DNA of 64,000 bases from Phaseolus vulgaris (GCF_000499845.2 NC_023750.2:33806823-33870822), one strand, 5' to 3'; positions 16,773-28,720 are shown, counted from the first letter of the stretch. Numbers and translations: made by a program. The notes: a model not told the origin generated them from the sequence alone.

Positions 16773-18468
16773 TTAATCTCTTCTGCACATTTCACTTTCC
16801 TATGAGTTTAGAAAAAAAGTGTTTATTTCTGTGGTTGAACACTAGAGTTAGATTAATAATTGTTTGCTTAGTGTCAGTTCTACTTAATGTAAAACCATTC
16901 ATCTTGATCTTGAAGTTACACTCTGATGTAAATATATGAAGTGTGGATTTGCAACCAATATGATTTAAATAGGAATGAAGTAAAAAATTGCATGGAGTTG
17001 TAAATTCTGAGATGTGACTTACGAGGACGGGGTCAATGGGTGATCTTGAGGTCTATGGCCTATAGCAGTAACCTTCATTTCATTGCACATGGAAGGGTGT
17101 TCCAAGTGACAGAGCTACGTCGTAATTTGTGGGGGCAATAATTGAGTCAGACGTATCAGCCACCATAATTGAATCGTCTTGAAAGATGGTGATGAAAAAG
17201 GTGGTGGAGCCTTTCACACTCTAAACTAAGCCATGCACAGTAGAAAGCTTGGAACAAGTCGTCAAAATAATATTTTTCTCTTATGAAAATAACATTATTC
17301 TCTTAAAAAGACAAAAAGTAAGAAGTATTTTTTTCTAAAAGAACAATTTTTTTTTGACAATTCGATAGACGTCGATGACTCAGTGTAAAGAAATTACATT
17401 CAATTACTTTGCCAAAAAAATGATTTTTGTTCGTGTGAAAAAAAATATCAATCTAAACACCACTTGATAAAAGTAATGTAGGAGCTTTATGGTAACTTTA
17501 CCAAAATCATTTTGTTATTCTAACAAGTGCCGTAATTTCATAAGAGAAATAACAAAGTAAACTTCTTTCCATTTCTTGGAATTTAATTCAACCCAAGGAG
17601 TTAGTTTAAGAAATGAAGATTATCTTCATTTATATTTTTACAACCAAATTTTAGTTTGAATTACAAATATAGTTTGTAATAAACATAGGGACATGTTTTA
17701 TCTTTGGACCATTAGTTAATGATAAGTATTGGAAACCTTAAATAGCTCATGAAGACAAAAGCACTAGACATTAAAAGTCAACTAGTTAGTTGAGAGGAGT
17801 AAAATTCCAAATTCTTAGACATTTTTATCTTCATTTATTTATCGGTTTTTGTATAGATTTAGTGTAACTCATTTCATATATTACCCGTTTGGGAAAAAAA
17901 TTATTATAAAATTAGACAAATTGTGTTTTATTTAAACGATTTTACATATAAAAGTTGTGTCCGGTACACACGATTTTGGGACAAATTTAATTTACGTAGA
18001 GGTTGTGTCACACTTGCACGACTTTGACTTAATGCAATAACACAAAACTCGTCCCTATCCTCTACGACTTTGATTTGTTCCGATTTAACATTTAAGTAAA
18101 GTTTGGCAAACCATGCATGATTTTAGTGTTATATATTTTTTAATTTAAAATTACAAATTCATTGTGTGATTAAGAAAATAAAAAAATGAGGGGTTTGGTT
18201 GTACGGTTGTAGAAGTTAGGATTAAGTTAACTATCAAGGTTTTAAGTTGTTAGTTATTATTTTTTAGACTTTAGGATTTAGGGGAAAAAGGTTGAAAGAG
18301 GTTGATGAAAGTAAGGGTTTTAGTTTAGGATTTTTGAAGTATATTATTTGTGAAATAGTTGATAACATGTAAATATGCTAAATAAAAAATTATACTTAAA
18401 GAAGAATATATTTATCATGATAGAGTAGTTTTTTAGTTGTTGGTCTTCTAGATTCCTTATGTTTCATG
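16773..18468. other. Intergenic DNA downstream of the receptor kinase
   Basis: A 3' UTR probably occupies the first 150-250 bp. The block 17020-17240 is less AT-rich but has no open frame that I recognise. At 17930-18070 the words 'gtgtgacac', 'cacacgatttt' and 'cacgactttga' recur in both orientations, suggesting an old transposon end. No gene is seen. Confidence 0.45.
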
Positions 18469-18849
18469 TAGGATTTGAAATTAGGACCAAGTACAGAGTA
18501 TCAACCTAACCACTGAGACAAATGATCATTCTTGAAATATAAGGATTGTAGTATCGTCTTATTTTCTTACAAACAAGAAAAGACCTTTGTAATTTATACA
18601 CTGTTGAAACTCATAATAGGGACGAAAATTTTGACAATTTTAGAGAGTGTTTCTCTGCTAGGGTTTTTCCCTGTATCTTGCGATCTTATCAAGAATCCAC
18701 CAATTCTTGTGGCGATCATTCTTAGGCTTATCAAACTTTGTTTGTGGCACCTTTCTTTATCCAGGTTTCTTTTGTTACTGTTTTGAATTTATTCCATTTC
18801 GTATCCTAAATTCCCAATTTTATTGTCATTTCTATTTGGATTCATATCA
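18469..18849 (+). repeat. 5' LTR (truncated at its left side) of gypsy element 1
   Basis: This 381-bp segment matches 22317-22697 nearly base for base and has the same length. It ends ...ttcatatca (CA end) immediately before a primer-binding-site-like sequence. Homology stops abruptly on the left at 'taggatttgaaat', while a proper LTR would be expected to start with TG, so the left part is missing or replaced. Confidence 0.85.
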
Positions 18850-18850
18850 G

Positions 18851-18870
18851 TTGGTATTCATAACAAAGGT
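18851..18870 (+). promoter_or_regulatory. Primer-binding site of gypsy element 1 (degenerate)
   Basis: ttggtattcataacaaagg directly follows the CA end of the 5' LTR. The TGGTAT start resembles the complement of the initiator-Met tRNA 3' end used by many plant LTR elements, with changes after the first six bases. Confidence 0.5.
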
Positions 18871-18915
18871 TTGAGTCATAATATAATTGTGCATCCTGTA
18901 TTTTTTTTCCCTCAT

Positions 18916-18976
18916 TACTGTTCACGGGGTACTATTCACGTTACTGTTCACGGGTGCTGTTCACGGTACTGTTCAT
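18916..18976 (+). repeat. Short tandem repeats of tactgttcacg
   Basis: Five imperfect copies of a 10-14 bp unit (tactgttcacggg and variants) in the untranslated leader of gypsy element 1. They are followed by an A-rich stretch to about 19090. Confidence 0.8.
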
Positions 18977-19542
18977 TTATTTATTTATTTTAAAAAAAAA
19001 AAGCAGAAACAGAAAAAAAAAGAAAAAAAAGAAGAAGAAATAGAAAAAAAAATAGAAATAGAAAAAAAAAGAACAAGAGGGAAAAAAATAGTTATTATTG
19101 AGTGCATACTTGGTGTTTGTTAAAAGTTATAAAAGTGTCCTGTCTACATATTTTATTTTCTCCATATATTGTTTTTGCTTGCGGTTTTTTAATTGTCTTG
19201 CTTGTTTGTTGATAGTGAAATTGTTCTTCACTATTTTGTTCTTTACTATTATTTTTAATTGATTCTGATTGCTACTTTTGAAAGTGATTCTGGATTATTG
19301 ATTGCTTGATTCTTGTAAGAATCTTAAGTAGAGAAAGAGTGGTAAAAGGCAGTGTGATCATTAGAAAAAAAAAGCCTTATTGTGTGAAACACGAGTGTTG
19401 AGTGTAAACACGTGAGAAAGTGGTGTGAGACCCAAACTTATTATTATTTGTAATCTGTTTACTTGAGCTTGGCAGGGGAATCGTCAGATAGTGGACTTTC
19501 TTAACTACAGATGCAAGCCTTAACACAACACTTGAAAGGATA

Positions 19543-20430
19543 ATGAAACAACAAAGTGATGGACTCCATGAGAGGTTGGATCAAATGGAGCAAGCACAAC
19601 AAGTAAATCCAGAAAATAGAGGGGAAGATAGGAGGAGGAGAAGAGAAAATGATGGAGAACAAATAACTCTGAGAATTGATGGAATAAAATTAAATATTCC
19701 CACATTCAATGCGAAAAGTGATCCTGATGCTTACTTGGAGTGGGAAATTAAAGTAGAGCATGTGTTTGCTTGCAATGAGTATAATGAGGAGCAGAAGACG
19801 AAGTTCGCAGCAGCTGAATTTTCACATTATGCCTTAACTTGGTGGAATAAATACCAAAGGGAGAGAATTAGATTTGAGGAACCCATGGTGAACACTTGGA
19901 CAAAAATGAAAAGGATTATGAGGAAGAGATATATTCCAGCAAGCTACAATAGGGATTTGCAACTCAAACTTCAAAGAATGACTCAAAGGAATAGAAGTGT
20001 GGAGGAGTATTTTAAAGAGATGGAGGTGACCATGATTAGAGCTGGAAAGAATGAAGAAAACGAAGCAATCATGGCAAGATTTTTTAATGGATTGAATCAT
20101 GATATTAGGGATGTTGTGGAGCTGCAAGAGTATGTTGACATGAAAGAGTTGTTGCATAAGGCTAGCCAAGTAGAACAACAACTCAAGAGGAAGGGAATCA
20201 TGAGGAGTTCTAACAATAATAAAAATTTCAATTGGAAGGATAAGGCGATGAAGGATAAAGGAGTTCCCTCAAGTTCAGTCACATCTTCAAGTGGGAAGTC
20301 ACCTCATAGATATAGTAACTCACCACCTAAAAGGAAAACAAGTGAGGTAAAATGTTTCAAATGCTTGGGAAGAGGACATTATGCTTTAGAATGTCCAACA
20401 AAAAAAGAATATGATCAGTTTATCAAATAG
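19543..20430 (+). pseudogene. gag polyprotein of gypsy element 1
   Basis: The frame of 295 codons holds a Retrotrans_gag domain (FNAKSDPDAYLEWEIKVEHV, YALTWWNKYQRE, MRKRYIPASYNRDLQLKLQR) and a C-terminal zinc knuckle CFKCLGRGHYALEC of the CX2CX4HX4C type. It would form the virus-like particle coat. The likely upstream start (19510) runs into a stop, and the link to pol is broken by a stop at 20428-20430. Confidence 0.88.
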
Positions 20431-20471
20431 TCAGTGAACCTTCAAGTGAAGAAGAGAAGGAAGAGGTAGAG

Positions 20472-20951
20472 GTGGAGTTGGATACATTGGAGGGTGATTT
20501 GTTGATGATTCAAAGGCTTATGGGAAGCAAAATGCAAGCTTTGGACCAAACCCAAAGGGAAAATATTTTCCATACTAGATGTTCCATTCAAGGGAAAATA
20601 TGTTCACTCATAGTTGATGGAGGAAGTTGCACCAATGTAGCTAGCTCAAGACTAGTTACCAAATTGAATTTGGAGACAAAACCGCACCCAAGGCCATACA
20701 AGCTTCAATGGCTTAGTGAAGATGGAGAAATGACAGTGAGTAAGCAAGTGGAGGTGCACCTATCCATAGGACAATATAATGACAATGTCTTATGTGATGT
20801 GGTTCCAATGGAGGCAACTCACATTTTGTTAGGGAGGCCGTGGCTATTCATGATGGTTTCACCAATAAAATCTCTTTCATGCAGAATAATAAGAAGATCA
20901 TTCTCAAACCCTTATCTCCTAGAGAGGTGTGTGAGGATCAAATCAAATTGA
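20472..20951 (+). pseudogene. Aspartic protease region of gypsy element 1
   Basis: The domain is recognisable by CSLIVDGGSCTNVASSRLV and HILLGRPW. The active-site triplet DSG/DTG reads DGG here. The frame ends at 20951, and pol continues in the overlapping frame from 20840, a frameshift relative to an intact polyprotein. Confidence 0.75.
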
Positions 20952-21793
20952 GAGAAAAGAGAGTCCAAGAGAAAAGAGAGATAAGTGAAACACCTAAACA
21001 GAGCAAGAGTGAAACACTTAAAAATAGAGAAACACATGAGAGAAAAATGAGTGGATTACTGAAAGTGAATGAAGTGAAGAAGTTGCTACTTTATAGCAAA
21101 CCTCGTTATTTACCTTATTGCAAAAACAACACTTTGGTTGCTAACCATTCTAACCAAATTAATTTTCTTCCTAGTGTTGATTCTGTTTTGCAGGAAATCC
21201 AAACTCAAGTTGAAGAATTGATGAACAAAGGATGGGTACAAGAGACCATGAGCCCATGTGTTGTTCCAGTAATTTTGGTGCCTAAAAATGATGGTTATTG
21301 GAGGATGTGCACAGATTGTAGAGCACTCAATAACATTACCATTAAGCATAAACACCATATTCCCAGGTTAGATGATTTAATGGATGAATTGTATGGTGGT
21401 TGTATATTTTCAAAAATTGACTTAAGAAGTGGTTGCCATCAAATTAGGATTAGGAATGGGAATGAATGGAAAACTGTCTTTACAACAAAATATGGATTGT
21501 ATGACTGACGTGTGTTGCTATTTGGGTTAACAAATGTCTCAAGCACTTTTATGAGATTAATGAACCATGTTTTGAGAGAATTTTTGGGCAAATTTGTTGT
21601 GGTGTATTTTGATGACATCTTGATCTATAACACTAGTTTGGAATTACATGAGGAACATTTGTGTGCTGTTTTAAATGTTCTTAGAACAAAAAAGTTGTAT
21701 GCTAATTTTGAGAAATGCACATTTTGTACTGAACAAATTGCATTCTTGTGTTTTGTGGTAAGTGCCAAAGGAGTTCATGTAGATAATAAATAG
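20840..21793 (+). pseudogene. Reverse transcriptase of gypsy element 1, stop codon inside
   Basis: RT motifs in order: VILVPKNDGYWRMCTDCRALN, FSKIDLRSGCHQIRI, LLFGLTNVSSTFMRLMNHVL, and the catalytic YFDDILIY. A TGA at 21506-21508 interrupts it just before the FGLTN block. The frame ends at 21793, right where RNase H should begin. Confidence 0.88.
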
Positions 21794-22270
21794 GTGACGG
21801 CTATCCAAGAATTATGTTTACATCATGTTGAGTTTGCTTATAATATGGTTGTTGACAACACATCGAATTGTGATCCATTTGAAATTTTGTATGGATTAAA
21901 TCCTTTAATTCCAATAGACTTGTTAACTATGCCTAACATTTCTGTTTTAAAGCATAAAGATACACAGGCTAAGGTTGACTATGTGAGAAAGCAACATAAA
22001 AAGGTTGAAGCACAAGTTGAAGAAAAAGGTGAATGTTATTCTAAACAAGTTAACAAAGGAAGAAAGAAAGTAATCTTTTAACTAAGTAAGTACAATATGA
22101 GTAGCACTTTTAATGTGTCTGATTTGTCTCCTTTTATTGCAGGTGATGAAGCTTTGAATTTAACTTCAAGTCTTTTTCAAGAGGGAGGGAATGATGCAGA
22201 CATCCTCCAAGGTCTTTCTCAAGAGGGAGGGAATGATGCGAACATCCAAGCCCAAGGACCACACACAACA
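21794..22270 (+). pseudogene. Integrase C-terminal part and tail of gypsy element 1
   Basis: The peptide HHVEFAYNMVVDNTSNCDPF followed by EILYGLNPLIPIDLL is the conserved end of the gypsy integrase core. It follows RT directly, so about 1.5-2 kb of pol has been deleted. The tail holds two copies of an EGGNDA motif (22180 and 22222) over the purine-rich run agagggaggga, the probable polypurine tract. Confidence 0.8.
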
Positions 22271-22316
22271 AGATTGGAATATTAAAATAAAATAATATTA
22301 TTATTTTATTTGGAGT

Positions 22317-22697
22317 TAGGATTTGAAATCAGGACCAAGTATAGAGTATCAACCTAACCACTGGGACAAATGATCATTCTTGAAATATAAGGATTGTAGT
22401 ATCATCTTATTTTCTTACAAACAAGAAAAGACCTTTGTAATTTATACACTGTTGAAACTCAGAATAAGGACAAATATTTTGACAATTTTAGAGAGTGTTT
22501 CTATGTTAGGGTTTTTCCTTGTATCTTGCGATCTTATCAAGAATCCACCAATTCTTGTGGCGATCATCCTTAGGCTTATCAAACTTTGTTTGTGGCGCCT
22601 TCCTTTATCCAAGTTTCTATTGTTACTGTTTTGAATTTATTCCGTTCCGTATCCTAAATTCCCAATTTTATTGTCATTTCTATTTGGATTCATATCA
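22317..22697 (+). repeat. 3' LTR of gypsy element 1
   Basis: Matches 18469-18849 at equal length and ends in ...ttcatatca. The real LTR may start further left, near 22191 or 22233 (TGATGC after the purine-rich tract), because the 5' copy looks truncated. Confidence 0.85.
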
Positions 22698-22724
22698 GAG
22701 TCTAAAATAAAATTCGATCTAGTG

Positions 22725-22960
22725 TAAGTAGATGTTGTCATAGCACAACACATTAGGGCCCACATCTTGACGTTGATAGGAAATGCCTGATACATCTTCT
22801 AGTCGTGTGCACATAGTGTATCTATATTGCCGAGTGACTTGAACAACAAATTAAAGTTGGGATTTAACTGTCTTATCTTGCCTTTATCATGCTTTAGACC
22901 ACATAATTGATTTCAACCAAGACAACATCGAAAGATGTATGTTGCTTTTACAATGTTGGG
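22725..22960 (+). pseudogene. Plant mobile domain (PMD) fragment, copy A
   Basis: The plus strand carries a decayed copy of the same sequence that reads on the minus strand at 23590-23860 (shared words: tagcacaacaca, tgccgagtg, tgcctttatc, ctagaccac). Frame fragments such as QHIRAHILTLIG match the PMD fold of plant MAIN-like and transposon proteins. Several stops and shifts make it nonfunctional. With copy B it forms an inverted pair. Confidence 0.6.
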
Positions 22961-23539
22961 CATGAGACCACATCACATTTATTTTTTCCAATCTTGATTC
23001 CCTTAATGATGTGAATATTGTTGATAGTCTTGGTTTCCCACTTTTTAAAAGGTAATTTCATTTTTTCTTAACATGTTTCAAACGGAAACCATTGTACATG
23101 TTTGTATATGTTTAGTTATAAGAAAATTAATTTGCATAGGTGGGCTTAGCTCGTGCAATAAAGGACAAACACCTCAGCCACCACAATTGTACAATTACGA
23201 CAAAAGTTGGATCAACTACAACCAAGGCAGGTTAACAACTTCAATGGAGAAATCTCAATCGTAATCAGACAACTCAGTTCCTTGTCACGATAAGGACACA
23301 AGAGTTGTTAACAATTTGGTTAGCACATGTGCATAAGTGGTATATTATGAAAAATTTATGAAGAAAAACAAGTAGTTGAAGTTTCAAACTTGTCCTAGTT
23401 CTAGGTCATCCAATGTTTTTATGAAATTGGACAACTATAGTAATTATGTTATAGGTTAACATGTAATATGGTTTGAAGTTGTAAAATGTGTTATGGAAAA
23501 ACATTAAATAACCTTTTAACAAGTGGGAAACCAAAGTCT

Positions 23540-23861
23540 TCATCAATGTTTGCATCACTAAGGGCTCAAGATGGGGACAAAGGCATGTGATGCGGTCCGC
23601 TGATGTTGTCTGGTTGAAGTTGATTCTGTGGTCTAGAGCACGATAAAGGCAGGCCAAGATAGTTGAGCCCCAACTATAATTTGAGGCGTTGTTAAGGTCA
23701 CTTAGCAATAATAGATACATTAGGTACACTCGGCTAGCTGACGTGTTAGGCATGAGTAAACTACTAATCAATGTCAAAATATGTGTTCTAGTGTGTTGTG
23801 CTAGCACAAAATCATCTGCATCATTTGAAACATCTTGAGAAGAATTGTTTAGCCAAGACAA
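23540..23861 (-). pseudogene. Plant mobile domain (PMD) fragment, copy B
   Basis: The minus-strand frame reads FVLAQHTRTHILTLISSLLM, then VYLMYLLLLSDLNNASNYSW and GSTILACLYRAL. This is the conserved core of the plant mobile domain (aminotransferase-like PMD), found in plant MAIN/MAIL proteins and in Mutator- and gypsy-carried genes. Only about 100 residues are conserved and the flanks are unrecognisable. It is probably a transposon-carried fragment. Confidence 0.65.
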
Positions 23862-24339
23862 TTTAATTTAGTTTCCCTTCACGACCATCTCAGATGGCAC
23901 TAAGTCTAACAATCCTTCACAGAGGAAACTACGTCACCACTACAACAGTGGTGACCGATTCTCCATCAATTGGAAGACCTAGTTGTACCACAACATATTC
24001 TAGTGTGATTGTTCCTTTCCTAGTGGATGATGAAATGTGTGAGTTTTTGTTCTCCACCTCTCCACTAAAGCGGTCACCAAATGATGATTGATCTCAATAT
24101 GTGTTAAGGTTAGTAAGGATCCAAATCCAACACCCAAATCACATGACATTGAGGCCTAAGTAACCATTCATTCCCCTCCCATATGACCTTAGCCACATGT
24201 TTCTATTGAAGCTACAAGAGGGACATATCCTATGGAAGGCATCAGTTGAATACCATTTATGTCAACACGTGGACTTCGAATGTTGTAACTAGGCTGTGCA
24301 TATAGTAACCATAGGGGGTACATAGAGTAAAACAGCTGC

Positions 24340-25240
24340 CACATTAAAAAAAAAACTCCAAAAACAGGTTGCATATATCATCACAATGGGTGCAGCAAGT
24401 AATAAAGTTGTACTTACGTAAAATGCAGGCGTTCATAAAGTAAAACAGTTTGCCTGCATAAAAAAAGTTGTTCAAGGAGAAATACAGGTTGCATATATCA
24501 TCACAGTGGGTGCAAAAAGTACAAAACGGTGTGCATATGTAAAATAAAGGGGTGCATAAAGTAAAGTAGTTTGTATACTGAAAAAAATAGTTGAAGGAAA
24601 TTTTGTTTGCATATATCATCAGAATGAGTGCAATAATTAAGAAGTGTCTTCATATATAAAATATAGGGTTATAGAAATATTTGCATATATAAAACTGGGG
24701 TCCTAACAGAAAAACTACATCAGTTTTAGTATACAAAAAGCACTACAAAAAAGAAGCTGCATATATAAAAAATTGGGGTTCCAAACAAGGAAAAACCTTG
24801 TCCACATATTAAAAAAGGGGTGAAAAAGTATAACAGTTTAAGTATATAAGAAAAACACTAAAAAAAAACAGATTGCATAAATAAAATAAATGCGTTCAAA
24901 GAGAAGAAAAACCTTGTGAACTTATTAAAAAAAAGGGTTACAAATACTACAACAGTTTCAATATATAAAAAAATTACAAATAACAGGTTTCATAAATGAA
25001 ATATAGGGGTCCATACAGAAAAATAGGTTTCATATATGACACAAAAATAGAAAAAACTATTTATTACTTCATTCTTAACAATTTTATATGTTTGATGTGG
25101 AAAAAAAGAAGAAGCATATAACCTATGTAAAGTAATAAAATTTGTTCCACATATGACCAAAACTATGTATTACTAGTTCTTAACAAATTTATATGTTTGA
25201 TGTGGTTAAAAAATTAAGTAACCTATGTAGTGTAATAATT
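24340..25240 (+). repeat. Degenerate tandem array, units of about 90-125 bp
   Basis: The words 'gttgcatatatcatcac', 'gtgca', 'ataaagtaaaacagtttg' and 'caaggagaaatacagg' recur in the same order from about 24366 at spacings near 120 bp. They decay to variants such as 'aaaccttgtccacatattaaaaaaggg' after 24690. At 25050-25240 a separate unit of about 95 bp occurs twice ('tatatgtttgatgtgg ... taacctatgta'). No open frame runs through the array. Confidence 0.7.
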
Positions 25241-25872
25241 TTTTTCATCTACTACAAATCTTTATATTAAACATATGCAGGATAATCTGTGACAACTTAT
25301 AAACAATTTTATCTCTAAAACATATGATTGAAGACTTTAATGTTAATTTATAATGACTTTATTGTTAATTTATAATAAGTGTTGATATGTTAACAATTTG
25401 TATCAGATTCAAAGAGAAATAATTTTTTATTAAAATGTGAACTTTATATGAAAAGATGTAAACTGAGTTGTCAAATAAGTATCCTTCTTTATTTTATTAT
25501 ATATAACAAAGTATTGCATACAACAAACTATTGTCCATCATAAACTACATTTCGTGGTATATTTTAAATGATTTATAATCAGAATGATGGTGGTTTAAAA
25601 ATCCATGGAAAAGTATATCAAGTAATGCCACAGGAAGACCCATTAGATAATAGAAACATCCGATGTGGATGGATGACTATATAATGTAATAGGTGTAGTG
25701 CAGTTAGTGAAAGTAAATGGACTCAGGTAAGCTCAAGTTCAGTTAACTTAAAACATCACCTATATAAGTGATATATTATGGGAATAAAAAGGAGACAAAA
25801 CTTTTATCCTAGTAGTTATTTCTCTTGAGTATCGTTAGTTGCACTAGCTAGCTATTGTAGCATACTCCATTA
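25241..25872. other. AT-rich DNA, perhaps containing the LTR of gypsy element 2
   Basis: Because a primer-site-like sequence begins at 25873, the bases before it probably are the end of a decayed LTR. 'cacctatataagtg' near 25757 could be its TATA box. No second LTR copy was found after the element, so the boundary is not fixed. Confidence 0.35.
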
Positions 25873-27535
25873 TTGGTGCTTTCATTGTCTTGCTTCATGT
25901 CTCCCAAACCTCAATCCAAAGACCTCGAAGACCCTCTTCAGACCATTCAGAAATGCACCACAACCATCCAATATCAACCGGAGGCTAATGAAACCTACCA
26001 GACCAACCTTGAGGCATGTAATGACCTCCTCCATTACTCTCTCACCATGTTATAGGACTATGTTTCTACATTACCTCCTCCTGGGTCTTCACCATTTATT
26101 TTTCCACATGAGCAACCCAATAATTTAACACCTAACTCAGACCACCCAAATTACAACTAACTCTTTTTAAAGGACCACAACCATTGAACTGGTTATTCCA
26201 AGCAGAAAAAATACTTTGATTTTTACCATATTTCTCAAGAAAATAGATTATCTATGGTTTCTTTTCACATGAAATGAGATGTTCTTACTGACTGGCCTTC
26301 CTTTACACGTTCGTTAGAATTATGTTTTGATCATTCCTCGTACACAAACCACCAAGTAGAATTATTCAAACTTCACCAATAAACAACAATCATTGGTTAC
26401 CAAGCCATATTTGAAAAATTATGCAATTGTGTACATGATTGGAGCCCTAAAACCATTCTCAATTGTATCATATCAGGTCTTATTCATGAAATCCACAGAG
26501 AAATTATCATCTTGAACCCCTATTCCATTTCACAAGCTATTGGCCTAGCTAAGCTCAAAGAAGACAAAATCAAGGACTCCAAGCCTAAAACCACTTGCCC
26601 TATCCTTGGAATGTACCTTTCAAACACCATCTTCCCCATTATACAAATTACCCTCGTCCATCCAATCTATCCTACGCCAACATCATTTCATCTTCAAAAC
26701 ACTCCAAGGTCTACCCCCTACCAAGACCACATGACCACCATATTCCCCTTCTATCAAACATTGCCCCTATTAATGTACGCCCATACCGTTACCCCCATTC
26801 TAAAAAAATACCATCACACACTTAATTGAAGAGATGCTTCAAGAAGGGTTTACCAAACTCAGTTCCAACCCCTTTTGTTTCCCAATACATCTCATAAAAA
26901 GAAAGATGGCACTTGGAACTTTTATATCGATTATAGAGCACTAAATGTAGTCATCATACATGACCGCTCTCCCATACCCACCATTGATGAATTGCTATAT
27001 GAATCGAGGTCAACTACAATTTTTATTAAGATTGACTTGTACTCAGTGTACCACCAAATTAGGCTTAACCCAGATGACACTCACAAAACAACCTTCAGAA
27101 CTACCGATGAGCACTATGAATTTCTAGTCATGCCTTTTGGCTTGACTAATGCTCCCTCAACAGGTTCTCCACACAAATTTTTTGCCTTCATGGACTCCCC
27201 ACAACCATTGTTTCGGACCAAAACCCAATTTTCATTAGCAACTTCTGGCGTAACTATTCAAAGATCAAAGAACAAAACTTCATTTCAGTTCATCGTACCA
27301 TTCCCAAAATCTATGGTCAAACAAAGGTTTTGAATAGGAGATCAAAAGCTTTCCTCCATTGCTTCGACAGTAACCATACCAATTTCACCAGTAAAATTTC
27401 TCATGGTATAAACTTCTCCATCTTGCAGAGTTATGGTACAACACATTGTACCACTCCTCCATCGAAACCTCGCCCTTCCACGCGTTGTACGGACGATCAC
27501 CACCCACCACCATAAACATGCTCCACACACCGCGA
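25873..27535 (+). mobile_element. Ty3/gypsy retrotransposon 2, heavily deleted
   Basis: A primer-site-like ttggtgctttcattg begins at 25873, followed by gag remains. About 26170-26590 gives NWLFQAEK, FDFYHISQENRLSMVSF and IISGLIHEIHREI in one frame with stops. The RT part at 26765-27160 gives [43 protein letters not shown] and [15 protein letters not shown] then jumps directly to integrase at 27190-27535 ([19 protein letters not shown] and, in another frame, [15 protein letters not shown]). Protease, RNase H and the RT catalytic YxDD are missing, and frame shifts are many. It is an old relic of a lineage different from element 1. Confidence 0.85.
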
Positions 27536-27714
27536 ACGGGTGACAAATGCCAAATTTCACTAATATTTCATATTAAAATATAGGCACTTATGAGTATTAA
27601 TTTCTAAAATAAGTAAAAACTTACCCCTAATTTATGAATTTATACCTTTTTTACATATTTTATGATTTTTATTTGAATAAGAACGATTTATTCCCAAATT
27701 TGTGTTAATTTCAG

Positions 27715-28300
27715 GATTTTAGGGAAGAATGGAGACAATTGGGCAAAAGGAAAATATACAAAGCTAAAAAGAGAAAGTTGGAATGCATTAACATTCACCA
27801 AAGTTGCCCAAATTTGCAAAAAGCCAAGATGCCACCAGTGGATCTCGCTCAAGCGAGTAGAATCTCGCTTGAGCGAGAAAGCACCAGTAACGTTGGGTCT
27901 TTTTACGTTTTACTCGGCCAAGCGAGCCCATTAGCGCCCAAGCGAGAAGTCACTTAAGCCCAAGCAAATTAGGTTAAATAGGAGGCTTGAGGCAAAACCT
28001 TAGTGTGCAAGATCGAGGGGAAAACACCATTAAGTGAATTATAACTCAATTGGGGGAATATGAGGTGTTAGAAACATTAAAGGAGGCAGTCGTTAAGGAG
28101 AAACATCCTAGATCATCTTCTTTTCTTGCTCTCCCTGCTTGTAATAGTCATCATTGTGGCTAATTCTACCCGATATCTAAACACAATATTCTTTTCTTGA
28201 TTGATGATTGATATTATTGTTTTGTTTGTAATGCTTGGTTTACCATGATTTAGAATCTTAGATTTGACTAGAAAGTACTTCTAAGGTTCTGACCTAGACG
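27715..28300 (+). mobile_element. LTR fragment with CTCGCTTGAGCGAG palindromes
   Basis: At 27844-27857 ctcgctcaagcgag and at 27864-27877 ctcgcttgagcgag are exact reverse complements of each other, and each is almost its own reverse complement. Two weaker copies (gccaagcgag, cccaagcgag) follow by 27945. Then comes 'taggttaaataggagg', a TATA-like region, and text typical of an LTR leader. A related motif set lies at 47720-47840. I read this as a piece of a legume LTR, without a recognisable coding part. Confidence 0.5.
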
Positions 28301-28319
28301 ATAATACTTAATATATTTG

Positions 28320-28720
28320 AATGTTAGACACTCGTATCGGACACGACTCTAGTAGGACACTTATTGATTAAGTGTCCAATTCAGAAAATATTTGTTTGAT
28401 TTTTGACAATTCTAACACGGATATAACCCAATTTTAAAAAGGAGAAATACATTAATTTTCGAAAAACTCAAACTTATTGTATAAACTTTTATTATGATTA
28501 TAAAAATAAGGAACAAATCCTTTCGAACCAGCCATAAAAAACATCTTTTTGCTAAAAAAAACTGAAACATACTTAATGCACATAAATCTTTATTGTCAAT
28601 GTCCTGTGTCCTATATTTTAGAGATTATACGTATCTTCGTGTGTCCGTGTTCGTGTCGTATCAATATCCGTGTCCGTGTTCGTGTCGTATCAATATCCGT
28701 GTCCGTGCTACATTTACATC
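28320..28720. repeat. Repeat rich in GACACG/CGTGTC with tandem 34-bp units
   Basis: On the right side the unit 'gtgtccgtgttcgtgtcgtatcaatatcc' is repeated in tandem from about 28640 to 28705 (two full copies plus part). On the left, 28330-28375 holds the reverse-complement words (ggacacgactc, aggacactt). The left and right parts could therefore pair as inverted ends of an old element. Confidence 0.5.

Larger units (their letters stand above)
18469..22697 (+). mobile_element. Ty3/gypsy retrotransposon 1, internally deleted
   Basis: Order: LTR 18469-18849, primer site from 18851, leader, gag 19543-20430, protease region 20472-20951, reverse transcriptase 20840-21793, then a jump straight to the last part of integrase 21794-22081, a C-terminal tail, and LTR 22317-22697. 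RNase H and most of integrase are missing, and stops interrupt the frame at 20428, 21506 and 21791. The two LTRs differ at only a limited number of positions, so the insertion is not very old. It cannot move by itself. Confidence 0.9.

Noticed and set aside
24721..24760. cactacaaaaaagaag at 24741 as another CACTA terminus
   Set aside because: It lies within the degenerate tandem array with no subterminal repeats of its own, so the match is probably chance.
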